DNA from: Sideroxyarcus sp.
Lineage (GTDB): Bacteria; Pseudomonadota; Gammaproteobacteria; Burkholderiales; Gallionellaceae
Length of the DNA stretch: 64,000 bases
Direction of reading: 5' to 3'
Assembly (NCBI GenBank): GCA_030652215.1
Contig: JAUSBC010000047.1
Location: forward strand, 1 to 64,000
Position 1 is the first letter of the stretch, and each line of letters starts with the position of its first letter. Position numbers and translations under genes: made by a program. Below, in pieces: positions 19,002 through 27,461 of this stretch. The notes below the pieces were generated by a model, which had not been told where the DNA came from, searched no databases, and worked only from the letters and a program-made list of their open reading frames with translations.

Positions 19002-19034
19002 ATGATATGAAAGAATTATGACAGTAACATGACA
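19002..19034 (-). promoter_or_regulatory. Pho box upstream of phoB
   Basis: Read on the minus strand, three consecutive 11-base units begin TGTCAT, TGTCAT and TTTCAT (19034-19024, 19023-19013, 19012-19002). This matches the known PhoB recognition pattern of 7-base TGTCAxx direct repeats with 4-base spacers. It lies 34 bases before the phoB start codon. Confidence 0.85.
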
Positions 19035-19194
19035 TTCAACCTAGAAACCGTAGTTGGACGAAGTGCAGTGTGCGTTCATCGTGGCGCAGGGCAAGGCGCG
19101 AGAGCGTGGCTGTTGCCGCTTTCGCGGCTTTACAGCCACGGCCTACCCCTTGCGGGTGCGACGAGGAATGGTCGTTCCATTCCGAGGAGGAGCC

Positions 19195-19282
19195 AACCCT
19201 CACCCTAACCCTCTCCCATAGGGAGAGGGAACGATCGCTCTCTCCCCCTCTGGGGGAGAGTTGGAGAGAGGGCTGCCGACAT
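19195..19282. repeat. GGGAGAGGG hairpin repeat in the phoB/symporter gap
   Basis: Two adjacent hairpins: CCCTCTCCC (19209-19217) with GGGAGAGGG (19221-19229), and CTCTCCCCCTCTGGGGGAGAG around 19240-19260. The outer flanks (CCCTCACCCTAACC and GAGAGAGGGCTG) also pair loosely. The rest of the gene-free stretch 19035-19410 shows no convincing gene; its short frames have no family character. Confidence 0.7.
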
Positions 19283-19410
19283 GTGTCGCGAGGGACGTGC
19301 AATGCGCTTCGTAGCGACTCACCTGCCGGGTGAGCGTGAATAGATAACATGATTCTTTTCTATTCACTTGCTTGCGTGCTCAATGGCGCGGTCAACTGCG
19401 GTTTTTAGGT

Positions 19411-20856
19411 TCAGACCGGATGTTGCCGAGGCGAATGCACCGCGCCGTATCTCCCGATCTTGTTCGGCAACCATGAACCCAGCAGCATACCCAGCAAACT
19501 GGCCAGCAAACCGGCCAGTTGCGGCGGCCATATTTCGCTCGGTTCGAACGCTTCCATCAGGATCCATACCCCCAGCCCCAGCACGATGGAGAGCAGCGCG
19601 CCCTGCGTGCTGGCGCGTTTCCAGTACAAGCCGAACGCGAGCGGCACGAATGCGCCGACCAGCGTGACCTTGTACGCGTTTTCCACCATTTCGAAAATAG
19701 TCGCCTCCGAGTGCAGCGCGAACCAGTACACCATGCAGCCGAAGGTCACCACGATAATGCGCATGGTGCTCAGCATCTGCCGGTCGCTCATATCCTTGAG
19801 CGCGAAGTGTTTCAGGATATTTTCGGTAAACATCACCGAGGGCGCCAGCAGGGTGGCGGCAGCCGTGCTCATGATGGCGGACAGCAGCGCGCCGAAAAAG
19901 AACACCTGCGCCACCAGCGGCGTGTGCTGCAGGATCAACTGGGGCAGCACCATCTGCGAATCGCTTTCGATCAGGTCGCCGAACACTTTGGGGTCGATCA
20001 GGGTCGCCGCGTAGGCCAGAAACATGGGCACGAAGGCAAAGGCGAAATACAGCACGCCGCCCGATACCGATCCGCGCACCGCTGTCTTCTCGTCCTTGGC
20101 CGAAGTCATGCGCTGAAACACGTCCTGCTGCGGAATCGAGCCCAGCATCATGGTGATGCCCGCGCCGATGAAAGGAATCCATGCCTCATAGCCGCCCTGC
20201 GGAAAGAACTGCAGTTTTCCCGCAGCACGCGCATGGTTCACCACGTTGGCCGCGCCGCCCGCGTCGTCGCTCACCAGCACCGCGATTAGCAGCAAGGCCA
20301 CCATGATCACCGTCATCTGCACAAAATCCAGCAGCGCCACCGACCACATGCCGCCGAACATGGTGTAGCCCAGCACGATGGCCGTACCGATGAACATGCC
20401 GGTGGGCTGGTCGATGGCGCCGCCCGTGACCATATCGAACACCAGTCCCAGCGCCGTGACCTGCGCCGACACCCAGCCGAGATAGGAAATCATGATGCAG
20501 ATCGTCATAATCAGCTCGACCTCGCGGCTGTAGCGCGCGCGGTAATAGTCGCCGATGGTGAGCAGATTCATGCGATATAACAGCGGTGCGAAGAACAGGC
20601 CGGCGATGATCAGGCACATGCTCGCGCCGAATGGATCGGCCACCACACCGCTCAACCCCTCGGTCACAAACGTGGCCGAAATGCCCAGCACCGTCTCCGC
20701 GCCGAACCAGGTGGCAAACACGGTGGCGGTGACGATGGGCAGCGGCAGGTTGCGCCCGGCCACCACAAAGTCGCGGGAATTGTGCACACGCCGCGAAGCA
20801 TAAACCCCGACACCGACGGAAAACAGCAGATAGAGCCCAACGAACCAGATCAGCAT
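19411..20856 (-). CDS. Sodium:solute symporter family protein
   Basis: 481-residue polytopic inner-membrane transporter of the SSS/SLC5 family with about 13 hydrophobic helices, beginning MLIWFVGLYLLFSVGVGVYASRR. Family features are GRNLPLPIVTATVFATWFGAETVLG after the first helix, the GWVSAQVTALG stretch, GGMWSVALLDFVQM and the SIPQQDVFQRMTSAKDEKTA loop that is part of the SSS signature. It couples Na+ entry to uptake of an organic solute. The substrate is unresolved, and the YfaV/PutP-like opening does not settle it. Confidence 0.88.
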   Translation of the reverse strand: MLIWFVGLYLLFSVGVGVYASRRVHNSRDFVVAGRNLPLPIVTATVFATWFGAETVLGISATFVTEGLSGVVADPFGASMCLIIAGLFFAPLLYRMNLLTIGDYYRARYSREVELIMTICIMISYLGWVSAQVTALGLVFDMVTGGAIDQPTGMFIGTAIVLGYTMFGGMWSVALLDFVQMTVIMVALLLIAVLVSDDAGGAANVVNHARAAGKLQFFPQGGYEAWIPFIGAGITMMLGSIPQQDVFQRMTSAKDEKTAVRGSVSGGVLYFAFAFVPMFLAYAATLIDPKVFGDLIESDSQMVLPQLILQHTPLVAQVFFFGALLSAIMSTAAATLLAPSVMFTENILKHFALKDMSDRQMLSTMRIIVVTFGCMVYWFALHSEATIFEMVENAYKVTLVGAFVPLAFGLYWKRASTQGALLSIVLGLGVWILMEAFEPSEIWPPQLAGLLASLLGMLLGSWLPNKIGRYGAVHSPRQHPV

Positions 20857-20956
20857 GGAACCACCCTGCGATTGAAGAATGGCGGGTATTTTAGCAGCGT
20901 TCCCAAAAACGAAAAGACCGCCGGAGCACGGCAGTCCTTTCGTTCAAACGGCCCGA

Positions 20957-21193
20957 TCAGGCCTGGGCTGAGTCTTCTTTTTCCGGTGCGGGGGTGGGCA
21001 CGACCTCTACCTCGCCGTTGATATGCAACAGCGCCTCTTGCGAGAGTTTGAACGAAAGAAAGGTCAGGATGCCGGACAGGGTGCTGGCAATCAGCAATTG
21101 GTCGGGACTGACCATCCCCAGCGCGGTTGCGATGAGTTCGGCCGTCAGGACGCAAATGACGATTGCATTGACGAACATCGGAATGACGACCAT
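20957..21193 (-). CDS. Small predicted membrane protein
   Basis: 78-residue protein from the ATG at 21193 (MVVIPMFVNAIVICVLT); a TTG at 21202 is an alternative. Two hydrophobic helices (about residues 3-27 and 34-50) are followed by a hydrophilic, proline- and glutamate-rich tail (EVEVVPTPAPEKEDSAQA). I do not recognise it. It lies 100 bases upstream of the symporter on the same strand and could be co-transcribed. The hydrophobic frame and a plausible start support it, but it has no similarity I can name. Confidence 0.5.
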   Translation of the reverse strand: MVVIPMFVNAIVICVLTAELIATALGMVSPDQLLIASTLSGILTFLSFKLSQEALLHINGEVEVVPTPAPEKEDSAQA

Positions 21194-21347
21194 GTTGCAC
21201 AACCTCGCTCTACCGGAAGAATACCGGTGGCGAATGTAACCAAACCGACATACTCGGACAATAGTACTAAAGGCCTATATACCGGCCTAGATATATCCGT
21301 ATAAGAGCAAGGTCATTGATCTCGCTGCGTTCTTTCGCCCGGGGAGG

Positions 21348-22193
21348 TCAAACCGACAACTTCACGTCCACGCCCAGCATGCGTATGCGGGCCGCAAAAG
21401 CTTCCATCTGCGCTGCGGACAGCGCGGACAGGCGCGGCGCCTCCGCCTGCAGGGAAGGTCGCGCCAGACCGTAGAGCAACACCCCCTGCGGCGCAATGCC
21501 ACCGCGCAGCAGCCCTTTGAGAAAATCCACGTAGTCGTCCTCGTCCTGCGCGCCCGGCGGCTGGCCATCCAGCGCAAACCAGCAGGTTTGCAGCCAGGTG
21601 TTGGGGCAGCAGGCAATGGCTGTGGCCAGGCTCTGGCTAACCTTGTCCATCGTCATCCTGGTGTCGTTGACGCGCTGCATACCCTCCGCGCTCGCGCGAT
21701 CCAGCTTGAACCAGACCTCGCCGTTGAGCTGCGCCATGCGGCGCAGGCCCTGCCGCACATAGTCGCGCTGCAGCAGGCTGCCGTTGGTGATCAGCACCAG
21801 CTTGAGGTCAGCGGGTTTGTGTCTGGCGATCAGTTCGACGACCTCGGCGAATTCCTGCGCGCTGGTGGGTTCGCCGTTGCCGGAAAGCGCGATGTCGTTG
21901 ATACGCCGGGCCTCGGGCGGTACGCGCTGCATGAAATCGCCGTGCTGCAATTCATGCAGAAAGCCGCTCAGCTCCTTTTCCAGCAAAGGCAGATCGACCG
22001 GCGGCGCGGTGCCGAGTGTGAGGTCGGGCACCTGGCAATAGATGCAGTGCCAGTTGCAGGCATTGTTGGTATTCAGGTTGATGCCGACGGAAACACCGCC
22101 CGCGCGGCGCGACACGACTGGATACACGTAGCGCAGTCCGGCGCTGTCGCGGCTGTGGTCGGTGACGTTCAGTTTGGAAAAATCGTTAGTCAC
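21348..22193 (-). CDS. Radical SAM protein
   Basis: 281-residue protein starting at GTG 22193. The radical SAM cluster motif is CNWHCIYC (Cys46, Cys50, Cys53), followed by an ALSGNGEPTSAQEFAEVV segment resembling the GGE SAM-binding motif and LITNGSLL. No second auxiliary cluster is obvious. It is related in general layout to the MoaA/NifB-like single-domain members often annotated only as radical SAM. The reaction is unknown. It is downstream of nlpD on the same strand, separated by a hairpin repeat. Confidence 0.82.
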   Translation of the reverse strand: MTNDFSKLNVTDHSRDSAGLRYVYPVVSRRAGGVSVGINLNTNNACNWHCIYCQVPDLTLGTAPPVDLPLLEKELSGFLHELQHGDFMQRVPPEARRINDIALSGNGEPTSAQEFAEVVELIARHKPADLKLVLITNGSLLQRDYVRQGLRRMAQLNGEVWFKLDRASAEGMQRVNDTRMTMDKVSQSLATAIACCPNTWLQTCWFALDGQPPGAQDEDDYVDFLKGLLRGGIAPQGVLLYGLARPSLQAEAPRLSALSAAQMEAFAARIRMLGVDVKLSV

Positions 22194-22224
22194 GGATTAA
22201 CCTGGAAGAAATTGCAATTGGCTC

Positions 22225-22285
22225 GTAGGTGAGAATTCATTTGCACGCACTCTCAATCGTCATGTGCGAATGAATTCGCACCTAC
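22225..22285. repeat. Hairpin repeat between nlpD and the radical SAM gene
   Basis: Left arm 22225-22246 (GTAGGTGAGAATTCATTTGC...) pairs with right arm 22264-22285 (...GAATGAATTCGCACCTAC) with two mismatches. It has the form of a dispersed intergenic repeat. Confidence 0.75.
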
Positions 22286-22341
22286 ACGGGGCACGGAACT
22301 TGGAAATCCATGCCATCCGTGGCTGAAAATGCTTCAGGACT

Positions 22342-23280
22342 TCACAGCGGCAGGTATTTCGCCGGATCGACCGGTTTGCCGAGCCTGCGTATCTCGAAGT
22401 GCAGTTTGACCTGGTCGGCATCAGTGCTGCCCATTTCGGCGATCTTCTGGCCTTTGGTGACGCTCTGGCCTTCTTTGACCAGTATCTTGTCGTTGTGGGC
22501 GTAGGCGCTGAGGTAGGTTTTGTTGTGTTTGATGATGATGAGTTTGCCGTAGCCGCGCAGGCCGCTGCCGCTGTACACCACTTTTCCCGGCGCGCTGGCC
22601 ACCACAGTCTGCCCGCGCAGGCCGATGATGTCCACGCCCTTGCGGTTGTCGTTCTCGGAGAATCCGGCAATCAGTTTGCCGTTGGTCGGCATGCCCCATT
22701 CCAGCGACTTTTCGTCATCCGCCGGGCGCGGCGTAACAGGCTTGTCCGGCACTGCGGCCACAACCGGAGGCGGCGCTACCGCGGTCCCCGGCTGTGCGTT
22801 CTGCAGACGCTCCGCCTGCGCCAGCGCCTGTGCGGTGTAAGCCAGCTTGCCCACCTTGGGGTAGCTCTTGGTTGGCGCTTCCGGCGCCTGCGAAAGCATC
22901 ACCGGCTTGGGTACGTCTTTGGGGGCCGCGCCCGCGACGGGGATATGCAGTTGCAACTGCTGGCCGATCTTGATCGCGGCCGGATTTTCCAGGTTGTTCC
23001 AGTCCGCCACGTCGCGGTAATCCACGCCGTTCAGGAAAGAGATGCTGAAAAGCGTGTCGCCTTTTTGCACTATATATATGCGTGTGACGGTCTCGTATTC
23101 GGAATCCATCACGGGGGCGAGTTTTTTGGCGGGCGCCTGCTGTACGGTAGTCGCGGGTTTTTTGTCCGCGCCATATTCCATGACGGGCGCGCGCCGGCCG
23201 CTGGATGCGGGGGCGGCACAGCCCGCCAGCACGAATACGGCCAGGGTCAATGTTGCCCACTGCGAAATCTTCATGCTCAT
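22342..23280 (-). CDS. nlpD: NlpD-like LysM/M23 lipoprotein, degenerate peptidase site
   Basis: 312-residue outer-membrane lipoprotein. The signal ends VLAGC. One LysM repeat spans about residues 68-112 (IYIVQKGDTLFSISFLNG...IGQQLQLHIP), then a Pro/Ala-rich linker, then an M23/LytM domain in the last 110 residues. Catalytic positions are altered: the first His of the HxxxD motif is replaced (RKGVDIIG) and the final HLHFE reads KLHFE. It is therefore probably an amidase activator in cell separation, as in E. coli NlpD, and not itself a peptidase. The start overlaps the pcm stop (ATGA). Confidence 0.93.
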   Translation of the reverse strand: MSMKISQWATLTLAVFVLAGCAAPASSGRRAPVMEYGADKKPATTVQQAPAKKLAPVMDSEYETVTRIYIVQKGDTLFSISFLNGVDYRDVADWNNLENPAAIKIGQQLQLHIPVAGAAPKDVPKPVMLSQAPEAPTKSYPKVGKLAYTAQALAQAERLQNAQPGTAVAPPPVVAAVPDKPVTPRPADDEKSLEWGMPTNGKLIAGFSENDNRKGVDIIGLRGQTVVASAPGKVVYSGSGLRGYGKLIIIKHNKTYLSAYAHNDKILVKEGQSVTKGQKIAEMGSTDADQVKLHFEIRRLGKPVDPAKYLPL

Positions 23281-23933
23281 GCTTTTCCCATCACCAGCGG
23301 TACGAATTTCACGGCCTCCAGACGAGTTTCGCGGAAACCGTCCTCGTCGCGTTCGATCAGGTGCAGGTGTTGTTCCTGCGTTCCCATCGGCAAAACCATT
23401 CTACCACCGACCGCCAACTGCTCCCGCAGCGCGGCCGATAGCGCGGGCGCCGCGCAGGCCATGATGATGCCGTCGTAGGGCGCCGCATCCGGCAGGCCCG
23501 TCGTGCCGTCGGCATAACGCAAGTTGGTGTTGTAGATCTTGAGTTCGCGCAGCGTTTTCCGGGCGCGCTCGTATAGCGGCTGTATGCGTTCGACGGAATA
23601 CACCTCTTTTGCCACCTTCGACAGCACCGCCGCCTGATAGCCGCAGCCGGTGCCGATCTCCAGCACGCGGCCGAGCTGTTTGCCGTTGCGCAGCACTTCG
23701 GTCATGCGCGCCACGATGTAGGGTTGCGAGATGGTCTGGCCGTGGCCGATAGGCAGGGACACGTCATCGTAGGCGCGCGTCGCCAGCGCTTCGTCGATGA
23801 AAATATGGCGCGGGATTTCGTACATGGCCGCCAGCACGGTCTCGTCGACGATACCCTCGGCGCGCAGGCGCTCGATCAGCCGACCGCGCGTGCGCGCCGA
23901 GGTCATGCCGATGCCGGCGAGGCGCAAGTTCAA
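23277..23933 (-). CDS. pcm: Protein-L-isoaspartate O-methyltransferase
   Basis: 218-residue SAM-dependent repair enzyme that methylates L-isoaspartyl residues in damaged proteins. [17 protein letters not shown], the SAM motif [17 protein letters not shown] and the [17 protein letters not shown] stretch are diagnostic. The start is TTG at 23933, which overlaps the surE stop (TTGA); an internal ATG at 23906 is the alternative. It is the middle gene of surE-pcm-nlpD. Confidence 0.96.
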   Translation of the reverse strand: MNLRLAGIGMTSARTRGRLIERLRAEGIVDETVLAAMYEIPRHIFIDEALATRAYDDVSLPIGHGQTISQPYIVARMTEVLRNGKQLGRVLEIGTGCGYQAAVLSKVAKEVYSVERIQPLYERARKTLRELKIYNTNLRYADGTTGLPDAAPYDGIIMACAAPALSAALREQLAVGGRMVLPMGTQEQHLHLIERDEDGFRETRLEAVKFVPLVMGKA

Positions 23934-24679
23934 GCTTTACCCTCCATCCAGGAGCGCACCGCATCCAGTTGCGAGTATTGCGTGAGGTCGATCTGCAACG
24001 GCGTGATGGAGACGCGCTTCTGCGACGTCACGAAGAAATCGGTGCCCTCGCCCGCGTCCTGCGCCTTGCCCGCTGCGCCCACCCAGTACACCGGCTGGCC
24101 GTGCGGATTGCTGCTCTTGATCACCGGTTCGGCCTTGTGGCGCTTGCCCAGGCGCGTGACTTCCATGCCTTGCAGTTCTTCGTAGGGAACGTCGGGCACG
24201 TTCACGTTGAGCAGCCAGGGATGCGAATTCGTTTGCGTCATGAAACGCTGCACCAGCTCCACCGCAACCCTGCCTGCGGTGTCGTAATGGGTGGGATCGT
24301 GCCTGCCCATGGAAATGGCGATGGCGGGTATGCCGAGCAGAAAACCTTCGGTGGCCGCCGCCACCGTGCCGGAGTAGATGGTGTCGTCGCCCATGTTGGC
24401 GCCGGAGTTGATGCCGGAGACCACGATGTCCGGCTGCGTATCCAGCATGCCGGTGACCGCGAGGTGCACGCAGTCGGTGGGCGTGCCGTCGACATAGTAG
24501 AAACCGCTAGACGCTTTCTTCAGATTGAGCGGGCGGTTCAGCGTGAGCGAATTGCTGGCGCCACTGCGGTCGCGTTCGGGGGCAACCACCGTCACCTCGG
24601 CGATGGCGGAAAGATGGCGGGCCAGGCAGGCCAAACCCGGCGCGAAATAGCCGTCGTCGTTACTGATGAGAATGCGCAT
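23930..24679 (-). CDS. surE: 5'/3'-nucleotidase SurE
   Basis: 249-residue metal-dependent phosphatase of nucleoside monophosphates, linked to stationary-phase survival. The start is the ATG at 24679 ([10 protein letters not shown], carrying the metal-binding Asp pair); a TTG 12 bases upstream is the only extension. Other signatures are [39 protein letters not shown] and [10 protein letters not shown]. It heads the surE-pcm-nlpD operon. Confidence 0.96.
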   Translation of the reverse strand: MRILISNDDGYFAPGLACLARHLSAIAEVTVVAPERDRSGASNSLTLNRPLNLKKASSGFYYVDGTPTDCVHLAVTGMLDTQPDIVVSGINSGANMGDDTIYSGTVAAATEGFLLGIPAIAISMGRHDPTHYDTAGRVAVELVQRFMTQTNSHPWLLNVNVPDVPYEELQGMEVTRLGKRHKAEPVIKSSNPHGQPVYWVGAAGKAQDAGEGTDFFVTSQKRVSITPLQIDLTQYSQLDAVRSWMEGKA

Positions 24680-24870
24680 AGGGCGGGGCAAAATCGAAGA
24701 AGAAAGGATGCAAAGTCAGTGTCATGGTCATGGGCGATCGGGTAAATGCGTCAAACGCGGATCGCAGAGACGAATGTTAGCCGCCTTTGCCGTTTGCTTC
24801 CAGCACGTTTTTTGAATACCCGGGCCTATTGCAGGGCGTGCGGGGCCGGTATGCCGATCCTGGGATCGGG

Positions 24871-26238
24871 TTAAAGCACTTCGTTATTCATCTTCTTGTA
24901 GATATGCAGCGGCCCGTCCATATGCGGGCTATGCGCGCGGCTGATGGAAAACACAAATTTGCTGCCCACCGCCTTGACGGCATCGCGGCTTCCCGCCAGA
25001 TGCACTCCGGCCAGATCGAAGCGACTGCGTTCGGAATTGATGGCGATCTCGCCCGAGATGTTGCCGTTGGTGATGGTGACGTAGGAGTTGAACGAGTGCA
25101 GCGCTTCTTCATTGCCCGAGATATCGGTATCCAGCAGGCTAATCCAGGAATCGGTCACCTTCAAATGCTTCACGCGCGCGTTGCGGATGACGACGCCGGT
25201 GCAATTGTTCAGTTCGATGCTGAGATAGTCGCCTTCGAACAGCATTCCAGATTCGTCAGTACAAGTTCCCACGCGTTCACTGGTGAATTCCGGCAACGGG
25301 GGCGCTGCGGCAAATTGGTCCGCAATGTCTTTGTCGCTTGCCAGCAGGTGACTTCTGATCAGTTGATTCGTCCGCAGGGGCTGATCCTGCATCGGCTCAT
25401 GCCCGGCGGCGTCAATAATCTCCAGGCGCGCATGGGGCATGCGGGCGGCCAGCACTTGTCCGGTTCGCTGCGGCACAGTCAGGTCGCTGTCACCCCAGAG
25501 TATGAGGACAGGCTCGGTGACGGACGTAACCGCATCGCTGAAATCCTCCCCTGCCAGCTTGAGTGCAGCGATGCTGTTCGGTCCGCCCTGCAGCACATAG
25601 TCGCGGCCCAGCGCGGAATTCACGATATCAAAAGGAGAAATGGGCAACCGATCCACTTCTTCCAGCAACTTGCCCGACACGAGTTCGGTAAGGTCTCTCG
25701 TCAGGGGCGTTCCGCTGGAGCGTTCCAGCACAGAACCCGCCTGAAACCTGGTGAGCACCTGGGGATGCAGGATTCCGGCGGCATCGATCAGCACCAGCCG
25801 TTGAAATCGCTGCGGGCGTTGCGACGCAAAACGTAGCGCGATGGCCCCGCCCATCGAGTGCCCGACAATGTGATAGTTCTTGCCCGGAAAATACCGGTCC
25901 GCCAGATAATTCGCGAGGCGTGCATAACGCGTGGGCGAATACTCCTGACTGCCTTTGTCGGACTTGCCGAATCCGGGCAGATCGAAAGCCAGCACATGAA
26001 AATCTGCCGCCAATGCCGGGATGACATTCTTCCAGTCGTCCATTGAACCGCCGAGCCCGTGGATCAGGATCACGCCCGTCTCCGCTTCGCGGTTGGCCTG
26101 CAGCGTACACACCTTGCCTTCGAATATCGGCTCGGCGATGCATTCTTCAACAACATCCGGTACCGGATCGGCGCTCCAGGCCGGTTGCAGGCACAGGCAT
26201 GCCAGCAGACCGAGACAAACTCGCAGTACGATATTCAT
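24871..26238 (-). CDS. Secreted alpha/beta hydrolase with beta-helix-like C-terminal half
   Basis: 455-residue exported protein. The start is the ATG at 26238 (MNIVLRVCLGLLACLCLQP) behind GGGAG, with a signal peptide ending near ...PAWSA. Residues 50-310 are an alpha/beta hydrolase: HGLGGSMDDW (oxyanion region), GHSMGGAIALRFA (nucleophile Ser), LWGDSDLTVP (acid Asp) and AAGHEPM (His), so the triad is complete. Residues about 340-455 are a different module rich in short beta repeats (NCTGVVIRNARVKHLKV, SYVTITNGNISGEIAI), suggesting a right-handed beta-helix. Two cysteines near the mature N-terminus may pair. The substrate is unknown. Confidence 0.82.
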   Translation of the reverse strand: MNIVLRVCLGLLACLCLQPAWSADPVPDVVEECIAEPIFEGKVCTLQANREAETGVILIHGLGGSMDDWKNVIPALAADFHVLAFDLPGFGKSDKGSQEYSPTRYARLANYLADRYFPGKNYHIVGHSMGGAIALRFASQRPQRFQRLVLIDAAGILHPQVLTRFQAGSVLERSSGTPLTRDLTELVSGKLLEEVDRLPISPFDIVNSALGRDYVLQGGPNSIAALKLAGEDFSDAVTSVTEPVLILWGDSDLTVPQRTGQVLAARMPHARLEIIDAAGHEPMQDQPLRTNQLIRSHLLASDKDIADQFAAAPPLPEFTSERVGTCTDESGMLFEGDYLSIELNNCTGVVIRNARVKHLKVTDSWISLLDTDISGNEEALHSFNSYVTITNGNISGEIAINSERSRFDLAGVHLAGSRDAVKAVGSKFVFSISRAHSPHMDGPLHIYKKMNNEVL

Positions 26239-26414
26239 ATCCGGACTCCCATCCTGGCACGCAACGGATTGATAGTGCCATGATATTCGGGATATCACCA
26301 AACCGGCGCCAGCGACTCGCCCGGCATCCGGGCGGGAATGTTTGCCTGGCATGGATAACTATGGGAGGATTCCCGCCTGCTACCGAATTTTCAACCGTCT
26401 CTCTGGAGAACACC

Positions 26415-26894
26415 ATGTCAAAAATGCACCAAATCACCTTGCCGGTCGTCCTGTTTATGTCAGCGCTGGTTTTATCCGCCTGCGCGAGCAACCCGCAGGA
26501 AGAGGCTGTTAAGCCCTCACCCGTTGCCGAAGTAGCTGCCGCACCGGAAGCTGCACCGGCACCGGTTGCTGCCGCTGAAGTCGTTGCCGAACAGCCCGCG
26601 CCGGCAGTCGCTGCCGCCGAGCCTGCTCCCGCACCCGTAGTCAAGAAGGCCAAAAGGAAAGTAGTCAAAGCCGCACCCAAGCCCGCACCGGTTGAGCCTG
26701 CTCCGGCACCCGTGGTGAAAGAAGAGCCGCCGGTTGCAGCCCCCGCACCGGCACCGCAGGAACCCGCCCCGGCCGTGGTAGTCACCCCGCTGCCGAAGGC
26801 CTCCCCGCCCGGCTTCCTTGAGCAATACTGGATGTGGCTGCTCGGTGCAATCGTCGCCGTGATTGCTATCCTGTGGATGAGAAAGAAGGATTGA
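26415..26894 (+). CDS. Pro/Ala-rich lipoprotein with C-terminal membrane helix
   Basis: 159-residue protein starting at the ATG at 26415 after CTGGAGAA. The lipobox LSAC places Cys23 as the lipidated residue. Residues 28-125 are almost entirely Ala, Pro, Val and Glu with a short basic patch (KKAKRKVVKAAPK). The C-terminus has a hydrophobic helix (WMWLLGAIVAVIAILWM) followed by RKKD. Two anchors joined by an extended linker suggest an envelope spacer or tether. Function unknown. It ends at a strong bidirectional terminator. Confidence 0.75.
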   Translation: MSKMHQITLPVVLFMSALVLSACASNPQEEAVKPSPVAEVAAAPEAAPAPVAAAEVVAEQPAPAVAAAEPAPAPVVKKAKRKVVKAAPKPAPVEPAPAPVVKEEPPVAAPAPAPQEPAPAVVVTPLPKASPPGFLEQYWMWLLGAIVAVIAILWMRKKD

Positions 26895-26910
26895 TCTCGT
26901 TGCACAACGG

Positions 26911-26946
26911 CAAATAAAAAGCCCGGCTTGCCGGGCTTTTTATTTG
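26911..26946. terminator. Bidirectional terminator between convergent genes
   Basis: Perfect 16-base stem CAAATAAAAAGCCCGG / CCGGGCTTTTTATTTG around a CTTG loop, with T-rich flanks on both strands. It closes both the lipoprotein gene and the hemerythrin gene. Confidence 0.95.
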
Positions 26947-26984
26947 CCGCGTTCCCGTTTCTTGCTTCGGCTCGCGCCAAGGCT

Positions 26985-27431
26985 TCACCCGCCGGATGCG
27001 CGCTTTGCCTGCTGCATGCAGATGAACTGCGCCAGGCGTTTGTCGGTGGTCATGATGTGGTTGGTCAGCCAGTTCTTCAGGAACACCAGCAGCGCCTCCC
27101 GCGATTCCTGCTTGTTCTCGCGCGCCTTGTCGCGTAGCGCGACGACACGCTCCGAAAAGCTCCGGTGCGCGGCCAGGTGAGCTCCGGCCTCGTCCGACGA
27201 GGCGGCGGCATAGCCGTATTGCCGCATGAGCTGCTCCTCGGTATTGAAGTGGTAGATGGCATAGGCCAGCAGGTCGCGCGTGATCTGTTCGAACTGCGCG
27301 TCGTCGACTTCGCCGGTCAGCTTGATCTGCGCCTCGTTCAGCGTATCGACCAGAATGCGGTGTTGCTTGTCGATCTCGGGCACGCCGGTCAGCATGGCAT
27401 CGTTCCATTGGATGGGGGCTGAATCGCTCAT
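26985..27431 (-). CDS. Bacteriohemerythrin
   Basis: 148-residue oxygen-binding diiron protein. All seven ligands are present: His24 (DKQH), His61 and Glu65 (HFNTE), His85 and His89 (HLAAH), His125 and Asp130 (HIMTTD). The opening IQWNDAMLTGVPEIDKQH is typical of single-domain bacterial hemerythrins, which sense, store or deliver O2. It lies 30 bases downstream of the large GGDEF-EAL gene on the same strand, so oxygen and c-di-GMP signalling may be expressed together. Confidence 0.93.
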   Translation of the reverse strand: MSDSAPIQWNDAMLTGVPEIDKQHRILVDTLNEAQIKLTGEVDDAQFEQITRDLLAYAIYHFNTEEQLMRQYGYAAASSDEAGAHLAAHRSFSERVVALRDKARENKQESREALLVFLKNWLTNHIMTTDKRLAQFICMQQAKRASGG

Positions 27432-27461
27432 GAAATTTCTCCTGTTGACGGCACCCGGCGT

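Noticed and set aside
20905-20945. Terminator for the small membrane protein gene
   Set aside because: The CGAAAAGACCGCC...GGCAGTCCTTTCG stem has bulges and no clear T run; too weak to annotate.
24787-25836. 349-codon plus-strand frame opposite the alpha/beta hydrolase
   Set aside because: The minus-strand gene has a signal peptide, binding site and a complete triad; the opposing frame is a shadow.
26520-26800. Possible tandem DNA repeat or CRISPR-like array in the Pro/Ala gene
   Set aside because: Repetition is at the codon level (Ala/Pro/Val) with irregular spacing and no constant repeat; not a CRISPR array. No array was seen elsewhere in the window.
26517-26825. Antisense Gly/Arg/Cys-rich frame opposite the Pro/Ala lipoprotein
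   Set aside because: Its composition is just the complement of the Pro/Ala repeats; there is no start context.
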